Shown here piece after piece: positions 57,951 to 64,000 of a DNA stretch of 64,000 nucleotides. Source of the DNA: Carposina sasakii (taxonomy: Eukaryota; Arthropoda; Insecta; Lepidoptera; Carposinidae); the NCBI GenBank assembly GCA_014607495.2, contig CP053160.1:1674001-1738000 (forward strand). Reading direction: 5' to 3'. The notes below the pieces were generated by a model. It did not search any database and was not told the DNA's origin. It worked only from the letters and a program-made list of their open reading frames with translations. The position numbers were made by a program, and so were the translations under genes. Position 1 is the first letter of the stretch. The number at the start of each line of letters is the position of its first letter.

Positions 57951-58815
57951 TAGAGTGAGCTTTAGCATCCGACGGACGGGTCAGTTGTAGATGCAGGTGC
58001 AGAAGTTGTAGGTACTGGACCAGACAGCCGGGTCACTGTTGTAGATGCAGGTGTAGAAGTTGCAGGTAGGAGTTGCAGGTACCAGACTCGACGGACGGGT
58101 TATAATTGTAGATGCAGGTGCAGACGTTGTAGGTACTGGATCGGACAGATGAATCTTCTCGGTCGCGGATTACTGAACGCGACGCGGGCGCGGATTGTTC
58201 GCGCTGTAGAAGTCCGTGGTCACAGAGCGCGGTTACTAAACGCGACGCGGGCGCGGTTTGTTCGCGCTGTAGAAGTCCGGCGAAGTGCAGCAAGGGTCCC
58301 GGGGCAGGCGGCCCCGGGACAAGGCCTTATAATTCCGTTCTTCACTCTGGCTGAGTAGCCGACGGAATGCTTGACTTTTTCCCGTTTGTATGGCTTATAT
58401 ACGAATTTTTGTCTCCATTTTCAAATTCTTGAATTCGAAATGAAATTCTTTTTCTTCATGAAGTTTTGTAAAGATTTAAGTGTACGAAAAGAGTAATATA
58501 ATGAAAAAGTGACATGACAAGAGCTTGCCAAAAGGATGACTTTTCGTTTCAAAATAAACCAATTTCTGTGTTTTGGCTTGAAGGTTTGTTGGATAATTAT
58601 GTGACACTTTATTTATATATAAAATTACATTAAAGGGACATTTCATTACTGTATTAATATATGTAAACATTTTCTGAAAAGCGCATCCTCGAGGAATGGT
58701 TTTTCAGGTGATAGATAAAGTGAAATGAAATTTATGTTTTTCTGATAAACTAAAAAGTCTTTACTTACGGATTGAGCTCCTAGGGCTTTTTTTTTTGCTA
58801 TAAGGTCCTCTTAGT
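57950..58815 (-). mobile_element. GC-rich repeat T2 (unknown class), minus strand
   Basis: Direct repeat of T1: GATGAATCTTCTCGGTCGCG, TTGTTCGCGCTGTAGAAGTC (twice), TCCCGGGGCAGGCGGCCCCG and GACGGAATGCTTGACTTTTT. AGTTGTAGATGCAGGTG-type units repeat at 57,975-58,130. Confidence 0.65.
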
Positions 58816-58840
58816 AAAACAGGATATATATCCAGAGGAC

Positions 58841-59245
58841 ATTCGGCGGGAAAAGCTGGAAGGGTGCAGGTGTAATTTTCTTGTGAAAATCAAAATTTAT
58901 TTGTAAATGGCTTGCATGTGTCCGTAAAGTGATGTTTTTTGGTAGATAAGTAATATTTTGTTTACTTGTTATGTGAATCTAGTGCGTGTGCATAGTTTTA
59001 TATGCAGGTAAGCTGAGTAAAACTTTAGCCGGAATACGATCTCTTCATGGGCCCATGTAAGTTGTTTCTGCAATTATTTTTCATTTTGACTAACTTTACA
59101 TTTGTTCTTGAGGATTTTCCCGACGTTTTCATTCATCATCATCATTAGCATCCATCATAAATTCAGAAATCATTTACTAAAGACAATGGCTGTATGAGGT
59201 TACTTCCCCTTGCCTTTCCTTCGGGATAAAGTAATAAACAACAAC
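58841..59245 (+). mobile_element. SINE-like element P1, copy 4 (plus strand)
   Basis: Starts ATTCGGCGGGAAAAGCTGGA and ends CCTTTCCTTCGGGATAAAGT with a short A-rich tail. Opposite orientation to copies 1-3. Confidence 0.72.
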
Positions 59246-59293
59246 GTGAAACTGTCCATTTGACATTAGAGAGTAAGTAAGTATATTCTTTGA

Positions 59294-59696
59294 GGACTCG
59301 GCGGGAAAAGCTGGAAGAGTGCAGGTGTAATTTTCTTGTGAAAATCAAAAATTATTTGTAAATGGCTTGCATGTGTCCGAAAAGTGATGTTTTCTGGTAG
59401 ATAAGTTATATTTTGATTACTTGTGATGTGAATCTAGTGCGTGTGCATGGTTTTATATGCAGGTAAGCCGAGTAAAACTTTAGCTGGATTACGATTTCTT
59501 CATGGGCGCATGTAAGTTGTTTCTGCAATAATTTTCCATTTTGACTAACTTTACACTTGTTCTTGAGGATTTTCCCGACGTTTCATCATCATCATTATCA
59601 TCCATCATAAATTCAGAAATCATTTTACTAGACAATGATTAGGCTGTATGGGCTTAGTTCCCCTTGCCTTTCCTTCGGGATAAACTAAACACTACA
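59294..59696 (+). mobile_element. SINE-like element P1, copy 5, with 11-bp target duplication
   Basis: 403 bp flanked by ATATTCTTTGA (59,283-59,293 and 59,697-59,707). It begins near GACTCGGCGGGAAAAGCTGG and ends CGGGATAAACTAAACACTAC. It stops 121 bp before the ValRS start codon. Confidence 0.78.
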
Positions 59697-59817
59697 ATAT
59701 TCTTTGACATTGACATTAATATCGTGGAATGTCGTGAGCGTAGGTCGTGAACGTGCCAGTGTGATAAATAGTGAATTTAAAAGACCTTTTTAACTATTTG
59801 GGGATTACTAATTAATC
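59697..59817 (+). promoter_or_regulatory. ValRS proximal promoter / 5' UTR, squeezed behind a retroelement
   Basis: Only about 120 bp separate the end of a SINE-like insertion (59,294-59,696) from the start codon. There is no TATA box; CCAGTGTG near 59,756 could act as an initiator. The transcription start is inferred to lie here or inside the retroelement. Confidence 0.3.
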
Positions 59818-59982
59818 ATGACTGATACAAAAACTGAAAATGATCCTACTGGTGACCAGCCAAAAGAGAAATCTGCTAAGCAACTTGAGAAAGAAGCTAT
59901 TAAAGCAGCTAAGTTGGAAAAGCTTAAGGCCAAACTGGACAAAAAGAGTGCCGCGCAAGCAGCTCCTAAGGATAAGGCTGAG
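59818..59982 (+). CDS. VARS1: ValRS coding exon 1
   Basis: Starts at ATG with A at -3 and encodes 55 residues, [18 protein letters not shown] to APKDKAE. Donor GAG|GTAAAT. Upstream in-frame sequence is AT-rich and not protein-like. Confidence 0.9.
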
Positions 59983-62900
59983 GTAAATTCTTCAAATTCA
60001 AACAATATTTGAAGTAATTAGTATTTGTAATTATCTTGTGCACATATTCCTACGTAGCCAAATTTTAATGTACCACATCAAAGCTAACTCTTTCCTAGGT
60101 TATAACTCGGCATATGGTGAAAGGAATTAAACAATTATTTCTATTCTTACATCATTCTAATGCTGTGTATTCTAGAGTAATACTGGATGTTGGTTACAGG
60201 TTAGGGTGTCATAAAAGTAGAAACGGAAGGATCTTAGAAAATTTTTGGAAGCTGCTATCAATTTATTTTTCTAATAGTTAATGAGTCTGAAGCGGAATCT
60301 GGCAATTTAGGTTAAAAGAATGAGCCCATTTCTTTGATGTTAGGTCTAAGTAAAATTTATCTGAGCACCCCTTTTGCAATAATTGCATTTCCTGTGTTTA
60401 CTAGAGTGCCACTAACCAACTCTTATTTGCGGTTCTTGGGTTAGGTGTTAAACTGACGTTGGCAAGCTGAGATAAACAGCCATTACTGTTGAATGTAGAT
60501 AATAAATATAGAATTTTACCTAGTTCAGAACAGTCCATAGGTTAGACCATGATTGAATTATTTTTTACCAGAAAAAACCAAAGGAAGTGAAAGAAAGTGC
60601 AGTATACACTGGAAACACTGCTCCTGGGGAAAAGAAAGATGTTTCAAGCACAATGCCTGATGCATACAGTCCACAGTTTGTGGAGGCTGCCTGGTATTCC
60701 TGGTGGGAGAAGGAAGGGTTCTTCAAACCTGAATATGGTGTAAGTATTTACTTTGAGAGAAATTCATTATTGTATTAGTTTTCGTTCATACAATTTCAAT
60801 AATAAAAATGTAACAGATCGCTGTCTGTACATGGTTGGACTGTATGATAATAAAAAATAACTTTGAAAGATTTGCACAAAATCACGGGTAGTTATGAACA
60901 ATAGCTACTACAAAATGTAGTGTTAGTTAGAAGCACAGATCTAATTTAAACCAATAGTGGAACAATTTTGTTTACAATTTTGCATAAATGGGTGTGGTTT
61001 TATTTAGCCAATAAGGAAGTTAGAAATATGAACAAGTTGGATGACGTCATACTGAATTACAAATAATTTAAAAATTATAAAGAAAACTAAAATAGGTTTA
61101 ATTACTGTACTTACATTGTAATAAGAATCTTTTAACTGAATTTAACAGAATCTATATAAAAGGCCTTCGTGTAGCCATAAAAAAACTTATAGTTAGAATG
61201 AAGAAAACTATTTAAACCTTAAAAGCTATATTAAATACTAGCAGCCGCCCACGACTTCGTCCGCGTGAGGGGGCGTTGTACCCGTGCGAAGCCGGGCAGG
61301 TTGTTGTATAGACTGTAGCCTTCATTGGTAAATGGGCTATCTAACACTGAAAGAATTTTTCAAATCAGACCAGTAGTTCCTGAGATTAGCGCGTTCAAAC
61401 AAACAAACAAACTCTTCAGCTTTATAATATTAGTATAGATTTACACAAAACTAGATTACAGCATTCTAAACCTATTTAAAACGAAATAATCAACAAATGT
61501 AAGACACAAAATACATGTTTTACATTGAGAAATCGTCCAGACGGTAATGGACCATTTTGAACATAAAAACTAAGTGTGTTCTGATTGGCTATTTAGAATC
61601 GAACTTTTGATTGTAGGATTTACTAACCTTGAGGACCTTATAGAAGCCCTAGGAGCTCAATCCGAGGAGTTTAAGGTACTTTTTAGTTAATGGAGAGAAA
61701 AATTCGTATATAAGCCATACAAATGGGAAAAAGTCAAGCATTCCGTCGGCTACTCAGCCAGAGTGAAGAACGGAATTATAAGGCCTTGCCTTGCTGCACT
61801 TCGACGGACTTCTACAGCGCGAACAATCCGCGCCCGCGTCGCGTTCAGTAACCACGCTGTGCGACCACGGACCTCTGCAGCGCGAATAATCCGCGCTCAC
61901 GTCGCGTTCCGTAATCCGCGACCGAGAAGATTCATCTGTCCGATCCATTACCTACAACTTCTGCACCTGCATCTACAATTGTGACCTGTCCGTCTGGTCT
62001 GGTACTTGCAACTCCTACCTGCAACTTCTACACCTGCATCTACAACAGTGACCCGGCTGTCTGGTCCGGTACCTACAACTTCTGCACCTGCATCTACAAC
62101 TAACCCGTCCGTCGGATCCAGTACCTTCAACTCCTGCCTGCAACAACTACACCTGGGGGCGTGACTCCTGGAACGCCGTTGACCCAGGACCCTCAAGAGG
62201 ACTCTGCTCACCGACTTCCTACACTTTTACACTCTACAATCCTTCATTCACGCTCTACTCATCCTCACTCACCTTCACGCATTGTTCATAGTGATCTCTC
62301 TTCTATATTGTGTTAATTTGTGTTGTAAATAAATTTGTGTAACTCATATTTTCTTTTTATTTCGTTAGGTAGGTATTATACAGGTGATTTTTGATCGTCA
62401 ACGTTCCCGAAAACTACGGAATCTCCTCATAATCACGATCATTTTTCTCCATGGAAGCATACCTGGGAAGTGTCTGGTTTCCAAAATATTAGTGTCCAAA
62501 GTTGAGTAAATAGACTGCGTTTTTCTGCATAAATGCACATAGACGCGCGTAGCGGGATTTTTTCACGAAAAATAATTAATATCTGTCTATAAAAAAACTA
62601 ACATAAACACTAGACACTATAAATTTCGCACTATCAAGGAATAAAATTTGTTTTTTTTTAAAAAAAAAAAACAAATTCCCAGCATTTTTTTTGGCATAAA
62701 CTTACTTTATTTGATGTATAGAGTACGTACCCTTCGTTAATGGTGGCCACAAAAAAACATCCTGTATATATTTATTAGGTAGGCTACAAACTCCTACATA
62801 ACTGTTGCTATACGACATGATTGGTTGAAAGTAGAGGAATCATAATATATATGATTTTTGGAATTTTTGTCTGTGCGTTTGTGCACGCTAATCTCAGAAA

Positions 62901-64000
62901 TGGCTTGCACGATTTCGATGAAGTTTTCAGGAATATATTGTGACAGGTCCCACTTAACATATAGGCTACTTTTTATCCCGGGAAAATGTCTTTTATCCCG
63001 GATAATTTCGACATTTTATTTTTTCTGTAGTCCACGGGGACGGAGTCGTGGGCGTCCATTAGTTTAACATATAATTTATACCCACTGAGGGTTGGCATCG
63101 GGCAGGCAGCAGGCCGCAAGAGACACGAAATATAAGTTATGACAGAAGCCATATAGTGCCAACTTCATAAATAATGGATTAAGGACAGGAAGATGATGAA
63201 GAGCTGATTTTCCCAAACATTAGATAGCCTGATTGAAGGCCACATCAATCAACTTTATTCATCAGATAGCCTAGGTTATCTGACGTTTGGAATAATCGTC
63301 CCTAAGTATATACTAATATTTATACCTTAATATGTTTTCAGAGGGAGTCTATACACAACAACCCTAAAGGCAAGTTTGTGATGGTGATACCTCCCCCCAA
63401 TGTGACGGGTACATTGCATCTTGGACATGCCCTCACTAATGCAGTGGAAGATGCCATCACCCGGTGGCACAGGTATATATATAGCAGTCATTTTTATTCG
63501 TTTATTCTACAGGGTGTAACAAATGGGGTAAGTTAAGTAAAATGCTATGCAAATAGAGAAACATGTGGAAAAGGTTACCTCTAAGGTTAATTCATTCTCT
63601 TGTGCGCTACGCTTACTTTCGAAAGTGGTAAATCAACCCACTGTACTTATGGCCTATCATGCATATGCTGCTTCTTGTCTGAGGTATGGTATCTTTTAGG
63701 GTAACTCGACCCATAAAGAAATGGCGTTCAAAGCGCAGAAGAGATGCATTAGAGCTATTGTCAATATTAAGCAAACTGAGAGTTGTCAGCCACACTTTAA
63801 AAGATTGAAAATATTAACTGTTTCATGCATGTACATATATGACATTGCTCTATATGTTAGAAGTTAATATTGGTCAATTTGAATAACGTAGGGGAAAACG
63901 TAACAATTGCAAAATTTGTGTGCCATTATGCAAAGCTGTTTTCTATAATAAAAGCGTATTTGGCATGGCTCCTAGAGTATATAATAAAACCAAGTGACAA
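59818..64000 (+). CDS. VARS1: Valyl-tRNA synthetase (ValRS), 5' part; continues past the window
   Basis: Three exons give the first 155 residues of a class Ia synthetase that charges tRNA-Val and edits mischarged threonine. Residues 1-75 are a Lys/Ala/Glu-rich, probably helical extension ([19 protein letters not shown]); there is no GST-like domain as in vertebrate VARS1. Then come [20 protein letters not shown] and EGFFKPEYG, the synthetase entry. [19 protein letters not shown] carries the ATP-binding HIGH-type motif HLGH (137-140). The lysine-rich extension and lack of a clear transit peptide suggest the cytosolic enzyme. The KMSKS motif, editing domain and anticodon-binding domain lie beyond the right edge. 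The window ends in intron 3. Confidence 0.93.
60572..60739 (+). CDS. VARS1: ValRS coding exon 2
   Basis: Acceptor TTACCAG and donor GGT|GTAAGT, phase 0 at both ends, 56 codons. It includes [19 protein letters not shown] and the [18 protein letters not shown] segment typical of ValRS. Confidence 0.94.
61238..61438 (-). mobile_element. Lep1-like Helitron, copy E (ValRS intron 2)
   Basis: Begins CTAGCAGCCGCCCACGACTT and CGTCCGCGTGAG (reversed 3' hairpin) and ends with the reversed 5' terminus TTTATAATATTAGTATAGA. Confidence 0.72.
61612..62345 (+). mobile_element. GC-rich repeat T3 (unknown class), plus strand, ValRS intron 2
   Basis: Begins with frame [17 protein letters not shown], then tandem GCGCGAACAATCCGCGCCCG units, then repeated CTTCTGCACCTGCATCTACA units that could code Thr/Ser/Pro/Ala repeats. 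It ends with TGTAAATAAATTTGTG, which contains AATAAA. The order suggests a transposable-element transcript 3' part. Class not recognised; LTR or LINE origin both possible. Confidence 0.6.
62381..62764 (+). mobile_element. CAGGATG MITE, copy f (in ValRS intron 2)
   Basis: 384 bp, TA-flanked, starts CAGGTGATTTTTGATCG and ends AAAAAACATCCTG. It lies directly after the GC-rich repeat T3. Confidence 0.78.
62845..63062 (+). mobile_element. Lep1-like Helitron, copy D (ValRS intron 2)
   Basis: GTGCGTTTGTGCACGCTAAT, then TTTATCCCGGGAAAATGTC and a GACGGAGTCGTGGGCGTCC hairpin with TTAG in place of CTAG at the end. Same subfamily as copy C. Confidence 0.68.
63202..63303. mobile_element. Short MITE beside ValRS exon 3
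   Basis: 102 bp with inverted ends: GCTGATTTTCCCAAACATTA at the left and GACGTTTGGAATAATCGTCC at the right. It stops 38 bp before the exon 3 acceptor, close to the branch-point zone. Confidence 0.6.
63342..63472 (+). CDS. VARS1: ValRS coding exon 3 (HIGH-type motif)
   Basis: Acceptor TTTTCAG and donor AG|GTATAT. It encodes [38 protein letters not shown] and ITRWHR. The HLGH tetrapeptide binds ATP in class I synthetases. It ends with a two-base overhang to an exon outside the window. Confidence 0.95.
63510..63565 (+). repeat. CAGGGTGTAACA MITE end fragment (ValRS intron 3)
   Basis: CAGGGTGTAACAAATGGGGT and AATGCTATGCAAATAG resemble the left end of the copies at 36,210 and 44,370. Confidence 0.45.
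63570..63900 (+). pseudogene. Jockey/CR1-type LINE C-terminal fragment (ValRS intron 3)
   Basis: With stops and frame changes it reads [36 protein letters not shown] and [18 protein letters not shown]. This resembles the region after the reverse-transcriptase domain in jockey-like elements. It may continue to the window edge. Confidence 0.7.

Noticed and set aside
1..64000. CRISPR arrays, operons, bacterial promoters or rRNA
   Set aside because: No regularly spaced direct repeats with unique spacers and no prokaryotic gene layout; exon-intron structure and element types are those of an insect nuclear genome.

Overview
This window is AT-rich animal nuclear DNA, almost certainly from a moth or butterfly. 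The evidence is GT-AG introns, very short coding exons, many Lep1-like Helitrons ending in CTAG, RTE-type LINE tails ending in ATG/GAT repeats, tRNA-derived SINEs, and frequent GGTAGGTA words. No bacterial, organellar, CRISPR or rRNA features were seen. Exon coordinates come from reading frames, splice sites and phase matching by eye; no alignment or search was run.

Layout. From 1 to about 28,450 there is no convincing gene, only transposon debris: TA-flanked MITEs, fold-backs, Helitrons, LINE tails and one hAT-like element with a perfect 8-bp target duplication. From about 28,457 to 39,337 (+) lies a complete HPS4 gene, the BLOC-3 subunit, in 10 coding exons encoding 838 residues. Its introns hold MITEs, a SINE and a long hairpin. 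From 39,338 to 46,013 there is 3' flanking DNA with one broken LINE and a degenerate tandem repeat. From 46,014 to 51,324 (-) is a complete transformer-2 (tra2) splicing-factor gene, 7 coding exons and 278 residues. From about 51,500 to 59,700 is a dense nest of repeats arranged partly as inverted copies. It separates tra2 from the divergently transcribed valyl-tRNA synthetase gene, which starts at 59,818 (+) and runs off the right edge after three exons, including the one with the HIGH-type motif.

The three host genes serve unrelated jobs: lysosome-related organelle biogenesis, splicing regulation and tRNA charging. Nothing suggests they act as one system. I did not find a clearly new biological system. 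The best leads are the inverted retroelement nest abutting the ValRS promoter, an in-frame 5' splice site that overlaps the tra2 stop region, two long hairpins that could give dsRNA, and a filled/empty pair of paralogous loci for the hAT-like insertion.
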